From assembly GCA_015501595.1 (NCBI GenBank), contig JADNRX010000322.1, positions 1-61,804 of the forward strand: DNA of 61,804 bases, given 5' to 3'. Each line of letters begins with the position of its first letter. Position 1 is the stretch's first letter. The DNA is from Hymenopellis radicata. Taxonomy: Eukaryota > Basidiomycota > Agaricomycetes > Agaricales > Physalacriaceae. A program made the translations under genes and the position numbers. The notes below the pieces were generated by a model. It made no database searches, had not been told where the DNA came from, and saw only the letters and a program-made list of their open reading frames with translations. Shown here one piece after another: positions 21,633-32,599 of the stretch.

Positions 21633-22064
21633 ATGAAATGAGATGTCTTCGTAGACGATCGAAGCGAGCAGTCTATTGAGTCGGTTGGGCTCACCAGATA
21701 TCTCGTATGACTAGTACTTCATGTCTTCCTTCGTTGTTGTTCGAAGAAGTATCAGCCCAAGGCCGGCGTGCCTTTGAAGTAAGTCATTGCCGTGATTTGT
21801 TCAGGTGCCCCTTTGCTGCACCGACGTGTCCTATGAAACATTAGGCTAAGACAATAGATTGGCAGAAAGGCAGACACACGGTAGTAGTAATGCCGGATTT
21901 AGAAACGGCCAGCCTGCTGCACGCGATCCAGGAAGCCCTGCCAGGACGTACTTGATCAACGTCGAACAAAGGCCCCACCGCGGCCTACACGTACAGCTAC
22001 TGACTCGTGATTCGCGTCTTGTTACATGCCAATGAGCGCCCGCCTAGTTTCAATTGAGAAAGGA

Positions 22065-22599
22065 GCAACGTGAAGGTCTGCCACATAAAGAGGTGGTGAC
22101 TACTACGCGGGAAATACAACGCTACACAGGAAGGACAAAATCAAGAGCTGCGCCTGGAATTTGGACCCTGAAGTCGGATCTGGCGCCCGACCTGTGATCG
22201 ACCTGGCGCAGCCCGGATTGGTGCAGGCAAGCTCACACGGGTTGATCAAAACCCAAGCTCAGCCTCGGCACTTTCACAAGCACCGCAAGCCCTAAAAGCA
22301 GGCGTACGACCAAGCATTATCCTCCTGATTATTCTGATTTAGATCGATTTTATTTATTAAATATGAATATTTTTGATTTGCCTCTACAGTAAGACAGGAC
22401 TCGGAAACGACAAAAGACAGCGAGGACACTGATCCCAACCCATCTTACCACCCTCGAACAGATGTACTAAGACGCGCTGTAAGCGAAAGAGTCGATGAAC
22501 AAAAAAGAAGCACCCACGTAGATTGCCCGGGTTGCCAAGCGGGCTGCTGTCATTCCCAAAACATGATGAAAGATTGTATGCCGTGAACGCATCGTCGTC
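22065..22599. other. No gene seen; AT-rich spot
   Basis: No convincing exon. Around 22,320-22,380 the sequence is strongly AT-rich (ATTTTATTTATTAAATATG and flanks), unlike the rest of the window. Confidence 0.5.
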
Positions 22600-23250
22600 G
22601 TGCTTGAAAGGAAGTCGCGGTGCTCGAAGATAGTCATCGCGAAGGTCATCGTATTGAAAGGAAGGTTGGCGATATTCGGAACGGAGGCGCATAACTCGAA
22701 CAGAGGTCGCATTACTCGAAGGGTCGCGTTACTCAAAGGGAGGTGGTATTACTCGAAGGGAGGTCATCGTTAACTTGAAGGATTGTCATGCTCGAAGAGT
22801 GCTCGTTTCATTGTCCTCGAAGGGTCCTCATGCTCAACAAAAGTCGTCCTCGGTTTGTCGCACCGTTCGGATGGATATCATCGTGCTCAAGAGGAGGAGG
22901 TCGACTTGTTCATTGTTATGCCCAATCATCGTACTTCGAAACGTTGTCCAGGCTTGGAAGGAGTTTGGGTTCGTGCTCGGTTTGCTGTGCTGCTGCTCGG
23001 TTTTAGTACTTGGGGGTCATCGTGTTTGAAGAGAGGTCGTCGTGTTTGAAGAGCGGTCGTCGTTACGCTCAGGTCATCGTAAGTAAAAAACAACATCATC
23101 CTCGAATCATTGTGGTCGTCGTGCTTGAAGGGAGGGTCGTCGTATGAGTTCGGAGGGAGGTCGTCGTCGTGCTCGGATGGGAGGTTGTTATCGTGCTCGG
23201 GTCGTCGTCGTCGTTCTTGAGAGACGATGTAGTCGCGCTCAGTTCATCAC
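22600..23250. repeat. Degenerate minisatellite-like array
   Basis: Many imperfect units of about 20 bases resembling GAGGTCATCGTACTCGAAGG follow one another, with GTCGTCGT-rich units toward the right end. All three frames are open in places because of the repeat, not because of a gene. Confidence 0.6.
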
Positions 23251-23639
23251 ACTCGAGGGTCCTTTTGACAGGACAGAGCAGGACTTGGTGTGTTGCGGTG
23301 ATGGGCAGAGACAAGTGCCAACTTGCCTGTTTGGGACATGGATGGTTCAACTTGTCATGAAACAACCGACCTGTCGGGCTTACCATCAAAGAATGACATT
23401 TTTCGGAGACAAGATTGAGGCAGAAAAGGTCGGGCAGAATGCAAGACCAAGCTGAGCTTGGGATTTATTTCTAACAGGTGGTGTCCATGTGGGTACGATC
23501 ACTACTCGGGCGGCGCTCGTGTCGAACCCAAGCTGAGCTTGATCGGCTCATCGAGCGCACCACAATCGAGTGAGAGCCAGGCGGCGCTCATTTGAACGTC
23601 TGGCTGTGTAGTGTAACCCGAACCCGAATTAAGGGTAGT
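23251..23639. other. No gene seen
   Basis: Contains two short palindromic strings (CCAAGCTGAGCTTGG near 23,450 and CCAAGCTGAGCTTGATCGG near 23,530). No exon recognised. Confidence 0.4.
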
Positions 23640-25474
23640 GTACTGTGTGCCATAGCTTTCTGAACGGTTGTGAGTAAATGAGTTGAAGAAAACACACATC
23701 ACGCACCGTTGAGCGATTCTACTCATTCGAGAGAAAAGTCGGACCATATGGTACCAGCGACCAGCCGGCGATTCAGCCTAAAATGTAAGTAGGCGTCCAG
23801 GCGTCGGATTTGAGGACAAGAGGCAAGCGGTGGGAATGAGCATGGTCACACATCCTGTGTGGGAATACAAGCAGAGCTCATCAGCATTGTGGATATACGA
23901 CAAGTCATCGCCAATGTCGACCTGCAGCGCGTCTCCGTCGTCAAGGTCGACCACGACGAGATCAAAATTGGTCAACTCAACAGCGGAGCGGTGTAGTTCA
24001 TCAATGGCGATCCCTTCCAGTTGTAGACATCTAAGGCGAGGGAGAAGGCATTCATCTCTGCAAGCCGAAATTCGCATTGGAATACTGTAATTTGAGAGAT
24101 GATATAGGACAGCGAGACAGCGCCGAGAGGAGGGAAGGCAGATCTTCGACGGTAGTGAAGGACAAGAAAAAGAGGGAAAGCGAGGTAAGATTGGGAAGGC
24201 TTGAAAAGAAATGGGCTGGCCGAACAGGCAGAGCCCATGGATCGTCCTCGGGATCCGTACTATCTACGAAGCGCTGGATCGTCAAATGATGGACAAGCCG
24301 CGTAATATGCGAGGTTTGGCAAGCAGGTCGCTCAGGTGCGCGCTGGGGCCTTGGTCGTCGTCTGCCACATCTTGAACACGGTCTGCTGGATAAAGCTTAA
24401 GCGCGTTGAAGCCAGACGAAGCACATTGGCGATACTGTCTGCTGTCAATTTGCCAGAGTTTCTCGATTATGACGATTATTAACTCGAGCGGAAGAGAGAG
24501 CATCTGTTCAAGGCGTCTAGATGTGCATGGTGGTAAAGGTCTAAGTTGTCGGAAATGGCCGAACTGCACGACCGGCACTTTGACCGCGTCCCACACCTTG
24601 TCTTCCCTTTCTAAGGACCTGAATGCGTCTTCAAGGTACATACGCGTCTAGACATGACAGAGCACACGTAAGTTTCGTTCTACGAAGTTGTGCAATGTGG
24701 GGAAACTTACAAAGCGGTCGTTGGACAATGGAAACCCAACAAGAGCCTTCATGAAGTACACGAATTCGACGATCCACTGTCAGCCGGCCTTTGGAGGTAA
24801 GTAGACTTAGAAGCTGGAGAGAGTGCAACTCGCGAACGTCACTTAAAGCATTGACGTGATAAAAGCTACCTAGTGGCATTTACCCTTGAGCTCAGAGCAA
24901 GTCTCAAGCATACTTTAACTTTTGCAGATCTTTATTTTTCTTTATCCAAGTGTATCATAGTCTCCAGATTTAAAACACGTCTGGTGGGTATATTTTCGCA
25001 ACGAAAGCAAGATGGATTCCTTCCCTCTTCCTCGTTGTACGCTTCTCTAAGCAGAGGACCCTGCCGAGGGATAACAACCTTCGAGTCTGCGGAACATTCA
25101 TCAGTACAATGTGGGGATTTTGACAATGAAGGCACTGACCCACAGTCAATGTCGGATCATAAAACGACTACATATGCGTCGTGTATCATCACCTCACTGG
25201 GTTCGGTGCGTGCCACATCTCTAGCAGAGTCGATGTTGAGATACTGGGCACGCAAGTTCAGCAAGGATTTCCTCTTCTGAATTGGCCATCTCTCGTTGGC
25301 CACACGCGTGCTCTTGTTAGAGTCGATGTGATACTGGGCATGCAAGTTCAGCGAGGATTTCCTCTTCTGAATTGGCCGTCTCTCGCCAGCCGCACGCGTG
25401 CTGTCGTTAGGGCGCGACTTGGGACTGCGGATGTGGAGGTGTGTGATGGTGAAGTTGAGAGATGATGCGAACAT
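23640..25474 (-). CDS. F-box/LRR-like protein (longest family member, copy D)
   Basis: Read on the minus strand from the ATG at 25474: the Arg/Lys-rich tandem-unit exon; a middle segment with SFPTLHNFVERNLRVLC-type similarity; MYLEDAFRSLEREDKVWDAV; the F-box-like helix LSLPLELIIVIIEKL followed by DSRQYRQCASSGFNALK (about 24,400-24,500); FFSSLPNLTSLSLFFLSFTT and LPSLLSALSRCPISSLKLQ (about 24,090-24,210); then over an intron DECLLPRLRCLQLEGIAIDE and LTNFDLVVVDLDDGDALQV. This order, an F-box then leucine-rich segments, is typical of the large agaricomycete F-box families thought to select substrates for SCF ubiquitin ligases. The exact splice pattern of the first third is unresolved, and the frame seems to slip once near 24,290. 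Its C-terminal end is damaged compared with the neighbouring copy at 26.0 kb. Confidence 0.5.
25157..25474 (-). CDS. Repeated Arg/Lys-rich reading frame, copy D (first exon of the F-box-like gene)
   Basis: Starts MFASSLNFTITHLHIRS; 105 codons. It has lost one codon in the second unit (QYHIDSN instead of QYHNIDSN) and gained the Ser codon seen in C, again whole-codon changes. Being followed on the same strand by the F-box-like segment, it is the best candidate for the family's intact first exon. Confidence 0.45.
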   Translation of the reverse strand: MFASSLNFTITHLHIRSPKSRPNDSTRAAGERRPIQKRKSSLNLHAQYHIDSNKSTRVANERWPIQKRKSLLNLRAQYLNIDSARDVARTEPSEVMIHDAYVVVL

Positions 25475-25591
25475 AGTGAGATTATGTGTGTGTGTAGATG
25501 ATAGACAGTAAGGCTTTGCGTTAGGGACTCGATTGTTGTTGCAGCAGATCTAAAAAGTTGGTCTTTATAGAGGAGGACTGGACAGCCTTTC

Positions 25592-25656
25592 GCGTCATAG
25601 GAGCTGTGAACTGTCTTTGTTTTCGCAGACAGTCTCTAGCAGGACCCCTATGACGC
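25592..25656 (-). promoter_or_regulatory. Promoter dyad, copy D
   Basis: Same two nested inverted pairs as in copies A and C, about 118 nt upstream of the ATG at 25474, with CTATAAAGACC just downstream. Confidence 0.6.
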
Positions 25657-26026
25657 ATGAAATGAGATGTCTTCGTAGACGATCGAAGCGAGCAGTCTAT
25701 TGAGTCGGTTGGGCTCACCAGATATCTTGTATGCCACTAGTACTTCAGGTATTCCTTCGTTGTTGTTCGCAGTAGTATCAGCCTAATGCCGGCGTGCCTT
25801 TGCAGTAAGTCATTGCCGATGATTTGTTCAGGTGCACCGATGTGTCCATGGTCCAGATTATGAAACATTAGGCTAAGACAATAGATCATCCGAAGTTGGC
25901 AGAAAGGCAGACGCACGGTAGTAGTAATGCCGGGATTTAGAAACGGCCAGCCTGCCGCCCGCGATCCAGGAAGCTGTAATTAGCTTTCTGAACGGTTGTG
26001 AGTAAATAAGTTGAAGCAAACACACA

Positions 26027-26690
26027 TCACGCACCCTTGAGCGATTCTACTCGGATTTCGAGGTATTCGAGAGGAAATTCGGACGTGGCTCTAGCGACCC
26101 GCCGATTGGTTCTGCCTACAAATGTAAGTAGGCGCCCAGGCGTATGACAAGTTTGCGGACAGAGGCAAGCGGGGAGAATGAGCATGGTCATACATCCTGT
26201 GTGGGAATACAAGCAGAGCTCATCGGCATAGATATACGACAAGTCATCGCCAATGTCGACCTGCAGCGCGTCTCCGTCGTCAAAGTCGACCACGACGAGA
26301 TCAAAATTGGTCAACTCAACAGCGGAGCGGTGTAGTTCATCAATGGCGATCGCTCCCAGTTGTAGCCATCTAAGGTGGGTGGGGGAGAAGGTGGTGGAAT
26401 AGGGCATTCATCCCCGCAAGCCGAAATTCGCAATCAAGAAATAATTTGAGAGATGATATAGGACAGCGAAACAGCGCCGAGAGGAGGGAGGTTTGGCAAG
26501 CAGGTCGCTCAGGTGCGCGCCGGGGCCCTGGTCGTCGTCAGATCTGCTACAATCTTGAGACTGCGGAACACGGTCTGCCGGATAAAGCGCGTTGAAGCTA
26601 GACGAAGCACATTGGCGATACTGATCTGCTGTCAATTTGCCACATTTCCGCGATGATCACGATTATTAACTCGAGCTGAAGAAAGAGCAT
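26027..26690 (-). pseudogene. 3' part of a second F-box/LRR-like gene (copy E)
   Basis: Minus-strand match to the 3' half of copy D: ADQYRQCASSSFNALYPADR, then LRWLQLGAIAIDELHRSAVE and LTNFDLVVVDFDDGDALQVD, ending SEFPLEYLEIRVESLKGA with a stop at 26027-26029. About 190 bp covering SLPNLTSLSLFF of copy D is deleted near 26,490, and everything 5' of the F-box is missing. Its last exon looks better preserved than that of copy D. It abuts the truncated upstream region of copy D at about 25,979. Confidence 0.65.
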
Positions 26691-26699
26691 CTGTGTGAA

Positions 26700-27211
26700 T
26701 TAAGGCAGTAATGGACTATCACCTCCTCTCTCCCATTTCTTTCCGTCTTTGATGACGTCTGTTGCGCCCTCAATAAACCTACAGCACCATGCCTGATTGA
26801 CGACGGTAGCCAAATCTTTCCCTTGCGGACCCATCAACACGTCCTCGTCCAGGGTGCCCGTCATAATCTCAAATTCCTCAGGTACAGCTTCGTTGTACCA
26901 CGACAAGCACGTCCCGCACTGATTACAGAATCCTCGCGTGATACCCGGAGTGGCTGAGTACTTGGAGGGCGAGGCGCCACTCCAGGTGATTTGTGAGGGA
27001 AGGAGGGTTATGAAATGGAGCATAAGGGCTCCAGACTGTTTGCGACATTGCGTACACTGGCATGTATGCGGCTGAAGGTGTTGGTGAGCTGAGTGGAGAT
27101 AAAGGCCAAGGATTATACCTCAGGTGGATATAGAGACCCGTCGGGGAACTCAATGGTGTAGCGAATAGCGCCACACAGGCATCCGCCATGGATGGGTTGG
27201 GATTTGGGCAT
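26700..27211 (-). CDS. GFA/CENP-V-domain protein (glutathione-dependent formaldehyde-activating family)
   Basis: Small zinc protein of the GFA fold. Start MPKSQPIHGGCLCGAIRYTI at 27211; an intron (about 27,060-27,118) follows SLYPPE; exon 2 starts CTQCRKQSGALMLHFITLLP and contains GFCNQCGTCLSWYNE, MTGTLDED and a C-terminal tail ending SPLLP, stop at 26700-26702. The zinc ligands are visible as C-x-C (GGCLCG), C-x2-C (CTQC) and C-x2-C (CNQC). About 140 residues, normal for the family. The physiological substrate of most fungal members is unknown; formaldehyde-glutathione chemistry is inferred from the family name only. Confidence 0.88.
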
Positions 27212-27770
27212 CTGGTGATGGTAAGTAAAGGGTAAGAGGAGTGCGGAATTTGCCGAATTAGAGGCTTCTTGGGCAACATGACCACAGACTCCAGCGTCGG
27301 ACCTTTTGCATCTCTGCTTTGCTTGTCTTCTTTTCTCTAAGCCCGCATCATTATAGCTTTCATCTGGATGCTCCTTCAGAGTGCAGTCTATAGGTGGCGC
27401 TATAACCGGTCCGTCCGGAGCTTCGAGTAGTGTGGTCCCTCTAACGTGATGCCGCCAAGGAAGAGGTGTGCGTGCGTTTATAAGGGTTTATAACATCCTA
27501 TGAAATATCCATTCCAAGCTCGCCGAAGAATCCCGAGCTCGAGGGCCGATTACCCCGCATCTTTGGACATCTCTGCAGGCTCCGGGACCTGTCGAGGGGC
27601 CCCATGTCGACGGCCAGATGGTATCCAGGATCTGGAAAGCAGCCAGAAACTAAGAGACAGTCGCCTAAAGAGGTAGTAAGACACGAGTGACATGACGTTA
27701 TGAATTGATGGGGAAGCTACATAAACCACAGCTGTCCTCTTTCGACCACCATCTGAAATATCCGCCCGTC
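27212..27770. other. Divergent promoter region, no gene seen
   Basis: Lies between the GFA gene (minus) and the hexokinase (plus). No exon recognised. An alternative in-frame ATG for the hexokinase is at 27,705. Confidence 0.5.
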
Positions 27771-29721
27771 ATGGCCTCGACCTCTGCCCATTTCTATCGC
27801 GATCCACAAACCGTGCTCGACGACATCAACTACCAGTTTAGACTTGAAACGGATACACTCACCGACATTGTCAAAGTTTTTCTTGACGAATTCCGAGCTG
27901 GATTGACCAACTATGGTCATCCTATGGCGATGATGTGCGTACACTGGCCATCTACCGCCTCAAGTGTTGACTTTCTTAGACCAACTTTCGTGACGGGTGT
28001 ACCAGACGGTACAGAAACGGGGTAAGCTTACACCGTATCAACACCTCGCATTCCTCTGATGGACGTGATGAACAGAACATTCTTGGCTTTGGATCTTGGG
28101 GGAACCAATCTGTGAATGCCTAGCCGATTTGATACTGTTTGTGAGGCTTACCGATCTCCAGACGTGTTTGCGAAGTCGTACTACATGGCGATACGACATT
28201 CTCTCTGCGACAGCAGAAATATAAAGTATCTGATACCCTCAAAACTGGAGAGGCCTCTGTTCTCTTTGGTGAGTGTTCTCGTTCATCGTGTTCCACGTAT
28301 TTCATGGCAAGACAGATTATTTGGCTGATTCCGTGGATGCATTCCTCACCAGTAACTCGGAGACAGACCCATCACCGCCTCCTGAACACGATCTGGACGC
28401 GCCCGATGTATTGCCGCTAGGGTTGACTTTTTCATTCCCTGTGGAACAGACCGCACTCGACTCTGGAAGATCTTGACGTGGACGAAAGGCTTTTCCGCCA
28501 AACACGCAATCGGTAACGATGTTGTGCAGCTCCTGCAGGACGCCTTCAACCGAAAACATATGCACGTAAAATGCGTCGCTCTTGTAAACGATGTCAGTCA
28601 AGCTTTGTTCTACTACTGCAACTTTTTCATCTTCACACTTGCTCAGACTGTTGGTGCGCTCTTATCGCGTGCGTACACTTCTGGAGGATGCATTCTTGGA
28701 GCTATATTTGGAACGGGAACTAACGGCGCGTATGTTGAGGATGTCGCCAAGATCACAAAGCTGGGTAACTCCCCAGCAGCCGCCAAGGGCGGAGAAATGG
28801 TCGTAAACACCGAATGGGGCGGCTTCAACAATACACGAACGCATTTACCCTCCACGCCGTACGACAATACTCTTGACAGGCAGTCTATCAACCCGGGATA
28901 CCAAGCATTCGAGAAGTTCATTTCCGGTATGTATCTTGGGGAGATTACCAGGCTTGTGCTGCTATCACTTATCGATGCCGCTCCAAAACCGATATTGTTC
29001 AACGGTAAATCTACGGGGGCACTGAATACTCAGTGGGGACTCGATACGAGTGTTATGAGTGACGTCGACACTGCTTGGGAAAACGCCGGTCATTCTGCGT
29101 CAAACCCGGTTCCCCAGTTCCTTGCACTCGAGGATGCGCAAATCGATGAGGAGCTCAAGCCCAAGTTGGAGCGCGTCCGTGAGGTGATAATATCGCGATT
29201 GGGGTTCTCCTCGTCCGATGTATCCCTACGAGATGCAAGCGTGAGTCATTTCCGCCGAACTATCGGTTCTTTGTCTGATGATTATTCGTAGATTGTGAAA
29301 TGGGCGTGTTCGCTGGTCGCTCGACGTGCAGCGCTCCTAAGCGGTGTTGCTGTCGCGACGGTTATGATACAGACCGGTCGTGCCACGTTCGCGGAATTCA
29401 GCGCATCGCATCCATCGGCCACGTCAACCGAGCAGATCAAAGTTGGGGTTGATGGAAGGTAAGCAGGCTGCGTTGTACCGGGTTTTGATGGGCTCTTACC
29501 TTGTTGTCAGTTTGATTCAATTCTACCCGCACTTCGAAGCGATGCTCCGAGAGTCACTGAGATACCTCGTCGGTGAGGAGGTCGAGAAACGGATTGAGAT
29601 CGGGTTAGCGAAGGACGGAAGCGGTGTCGGCGGTGAGTATCATTACGTTGATGTTACCGTTCTGTTGTGCTGACGAATTTTAGCTGCGTTGTGTGCGCTT
29701 CAAGCTACAAAGCAATCCTAG
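27771..29721 (+). CDS. Hexokinase
   Basis: Phosphorylates glucose and other hexoses with ATP; cytosolic, first step of glycolysis. Start taken at MASTSAHFYRDPQTVLDDIN (27771); an upstream in-frame ATG at 27,705 is possible. Exons join as PTFVTGVPDGTETG, TFLALDLGGTNL (phosphate-1 motif), RVCEVVLHGDTTFS, ADSVDAFLTSN, LTFSFPVEQTALDSG, ILTWTKGFSAKHAIGNDVVQ (sugar-binding TKGF), CVALVND, TVGALLSRAY, ILGAIFGTGTNGAYVE, and near the end LAKDGSGVGAALCALQATKQ, stop at 29719-29721. At least seven short GT-AG introns. One frame break at 28,465-28,470 (DSG to ILT) needs one more base after the GG. Everything else is in frame and typical in length. Confidence 0.92.
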
Positions 29722-31281
29722 AGTGTAGACTCGACGGAAAGGAATGTAATTTTACTGTACTTGCTATGATTTATAGCTCATTTAACGAGAGGCCTTGTAG
29801 AATACTTACTTATTCTTCAGTGCGTATTGTACTTGTCAACAGCTTGAATAGTGTACTACAGAGCGAGCAAAGACTGCATAGAGAAGTGTATGTCCCCACA
29901 AAGTGTAACGAATAATAAATGTTTTCACTTTGCCTAGGTTTCTACGTCCAAGAACCCAATGTAAACTCGTTTCTTTGAGGGCATCGAGCCCATCGAACAA
30001 TTGCGTGCATATGCACAGCTGCAAGCAGGAACGGCAGCTGCAAGGGTCGTTCTGCAGCTGCAGGAACGAGATCGGAGTTCGGGTAGAGTTCGGCTAGCAT
30101 CATGTCGATTCTGCAGCTGCAGCTCCCAGAATGAGAGTCGGCGCTTGATACGTCATTTGCGCCGTTCCCGCCCAAGTCCTGAGGATGCCCCGCGACACTA
30201 AGAGCAGCGCGCAAAGCATTGTGAGCTGACGACATGAATGAGGATTGGAGATGACACCTGGTAGCTTGTACGTTTCAGACAATTTAGCACTACAATGAAT
30301 CTATTTGATGCTGAACGACGGGACCGCTAACTAGGATCAGTACCAAACACGTCGGGAGGGTGGGGCGAGTGTGGCGGGATAGGAGCGCCGGCAGCGGTGA
30401 GTGAATTCCGATGGACTCGGACCAGTACGTTGTCCGAATACCCGAGCTCACGCGAAGCTGTAGCGCGAATGCCAAGATGAACCCTGCAGATGCAGGCACG
30501 GACTGGTTCCTGCATGCAGCTGTGCAGCTGCAGCAATTGTTCCACGGGCTCGATATCGACCCGAATACCCGAGCTCACGCGAAGCTGTAGCGCGAATGCC
30601 AAGATGAATCCTGCAGATGCAGGCACGGACTGGTTCCTGCATGCAGCTGTGCAGCTGCAGCAATTGTTTCACGGGCTCGATATCGACGTTTCTCTTTAGG
30701 CTCTTGTTAAAATTTAGAAGGAATTGTCAATACAATCCTGATGAGCTAGACGCGACCCTAAGTGTGGCGTGCGAAGGGAATTATTTGTTTGGTCAATGCG
30801 TTGAATCTTGACGGGTTTCCAACCAACTCCCACTATCTTCGTAGAGCATATACCTGATATTGCACATCCGAGGCGGAGCGCAGGCTCAGAGAGGCAATTA
30901 AACGTCGTTACTTGAAGTTTTAAGAAATCCGTTGCTTGATCAACACAGTTAAACTCAAACCTGTTCACCTTCCAGAAAGACCTCAGATCCTCGTTCGGTA
31001 TTCCCTTGCAATAATGGAAGTCCAAGGGAGAGTGTAACTCCGCCACTCCCATGAGTTAGGATCACGTGCGCGTTTTAGTGGCGCTTTTAATAGCCGACCT
31101 GACGCGTTTCCGGAACCTTTTACTCACCACCACCTTCTGACCGCACTTCTGCTGAGCAAGCTTCGTCAGCCCACCCTAAATCTCCGCCACTAGTGAACGT
31201 GGAACGGTCAGGTTCGGTTACGAAAACGCAGTCATGCGGACTCGCTGTATCATGTACACCATTACCTGTCGCGTTCGGATG
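29722..31281. other. Gene-poor stretch
   Basis: No recognisable gene. 30,000-30,690 is unusually rich in CTGCAGCTGCAG-type palindromes and includes the tandem duplication listed separately. A minus-strand frame at 30,714-31,052 has no family features. Confidence 0.4.
30434..30687. repeat. 127-bp tandem duplication
   Basis: Two head-to-tail units (30,434-30,560 and 30,561-30,687) differing at only about two bases. Each contains CCTGCAGATGCAGG and GTGCAGCTGCAGC. Confidence 0.9.
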
Positions 31282-31290
31282 TATAAAAAG
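31282..31290 (+). promoter_or_regulatory. TATA box of the secreted hydrolase
   Basis: TATAAAAAG, 58 nt upstream of the start codon at 31340. Confidence 0.6.
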
Positions 31291-31339
31291 GGGACGAGGC
31301 GTGGAGTCAACGAATACTCACTCACCCCTGACTCACCCC

Positions 31340-32542
31340 ATGTTGTTCTGGGCACTCCTCTCCGCGGCCCTCGCCACTGCAGCAGCAGCAGCCCAAGGAA
31401 CCCTCCACACACGCTCCTACTTCTACGTCGGGCAGACCTACAACACCACCGCGCCCGCGGCTATCGCCCATGGGCAGATGTACGTCGAGCGTCTCACGCC
31501 CGCCAACGTGACCCAGCCGTACCCTCTGGTGTTCATCCACGGACGCGAGATGACGGCACGAATATTCTCGCGACCATCGATGGTGAACCTAGTTGGCAGA
31601 TTACTTCTTGGCTCAAGGATACGAGGTATGAGCACATGCATGTGCGCAGGTATCGCCCGCCTGATATATATATCGACAGCTATACCTCGTCGACCAACCC
31701 GCACGAGCGCGCTCCGCGTATCAAGCAAGTCTCGATGGCCCCTGTCTACGTTGACCACTCTCTATGTGGAATCACGCTTCACGGCAGTCGAGCTCTTCAA
31801 TCTGTGGCCTCAGGCCGCGCTCCACACGCAGTGGCCCGGCAACGGCAGCGTGGGTGACTCAATCTTCGACAACTTCTACGCGGCTACCATACCAAGTCTT
31901 GTCTCCGAAGAAGAGTCGAGCAAAAAAATCAAAGCCGCTGGCACTGTGCTCTTAGATCAGATTGGGGTACGTCTTCACCGACCTCAGCCCTTATGATAAG
32001 ACTTACCGTCTGTGCAGCCAGTGATTCTCCTCACGCACTCGCAGTCCGGCCAATTTGGCTGGCTACTCGGAGATGCGCGTCCCAACTTGGTGAAAGCGAT
32101 TGTCGCACTCGAACCCATAGGACCGCCGTTCACAAACGCAGTGCTACCACCCTTTATTGCTGCGCGACCGTTCGGGGTCACAGAAATACCCATGGTGTAT
32201 TCACCACCTATCAATTCCGCGGACGAACTGCGGCGGGAAGTGGTATCTGTTGACGCAAGTGTTAACTTTACGTGTTTCCGCCAGGCTTCGCCCGCACGGC
32301 AGCTCGCAAACCTTGCCAAAATCCCGGTGCTGATGGTGTCGTCAGAGGCTAGCTACCACGCCGTATATGATAACTGCACGGCCGATTATCTGCAACAAGC
32401 TGGCGTCTCTGTAACTCACATCAACTTGCCCGAAGTCGGGATACATGGAAACGCGCATATGATGTTCATGGAAATGAACAGGATCGACATCGTGGAGAAT
32501 GTGATTCAGCAGTGGTTGACGAATATTTCGAGTTTCCTTTAG
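31340..32542 (+). CDS. Secreted alpha/beta hydrolase, copy 1 (frame-damaged)
   Basis: Probable extracellular esterase/lipase-like enzyme. Signal peptide MLFWALLSAALATAAAAAQG, then [29 protein letters not shown], the strand VTQPYPLVFIHG, and after an intron THSQSGQFGWLLGDARPN with the nucleophile elbow S-x-S-x-G (HSQSG). Candidate catalytic His lies in GIHGNAHMMFMEMNR. The C-terminus is QQWLTNISSFL, stop at 32540-32542. Compared with copy 2, three runs are one base short: GG at 31,555, GG at 31,595 and CCCC at 31,739; adding a base to each restores the sequence seen in copy 2. The oxyanion-side motif reads HGRE where copy 2 has HGGG. Substrate unknown. Confidence 0.75.
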
Positions 32543-32599
32543 TCAATACCGAAATTGAAGGCGCTCCAATGCAATTGTGTATTCTATCCATGCACGAAA

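Larger units (their letters stand above)
20780..22064 (-). repeat. Dispersed module, copy C
   Basis: Same order as copy A: long conserved upstream region, dyad, TATA box, 106-codon frame, middle segment. It stops near 20,780 before any F-box-like part. Upstream similarity to copy A runs to about 22,064 (shared string GCCTAGTTTCAATTGAGAAA). Confidence 0.8.

Noticed and set aside
22768..23049. Several overlapping open frames in the minisatellite
   Set aside because: All three frames are open because of the repeat composition; none has protein-like features.
13255..25978. CRISPR-like or satellite array
   Set aside because: The direct repeats are only two tandem units per copy, in frame, within a larger gene-like module; no regular spacers exist and the organism is a eukaryote.
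28465..28470. Hexokinase split into two genes
   Set aside because: The two halves fit one hexokinase exactly if one base is added; splice sites and motifs continue on both sides.
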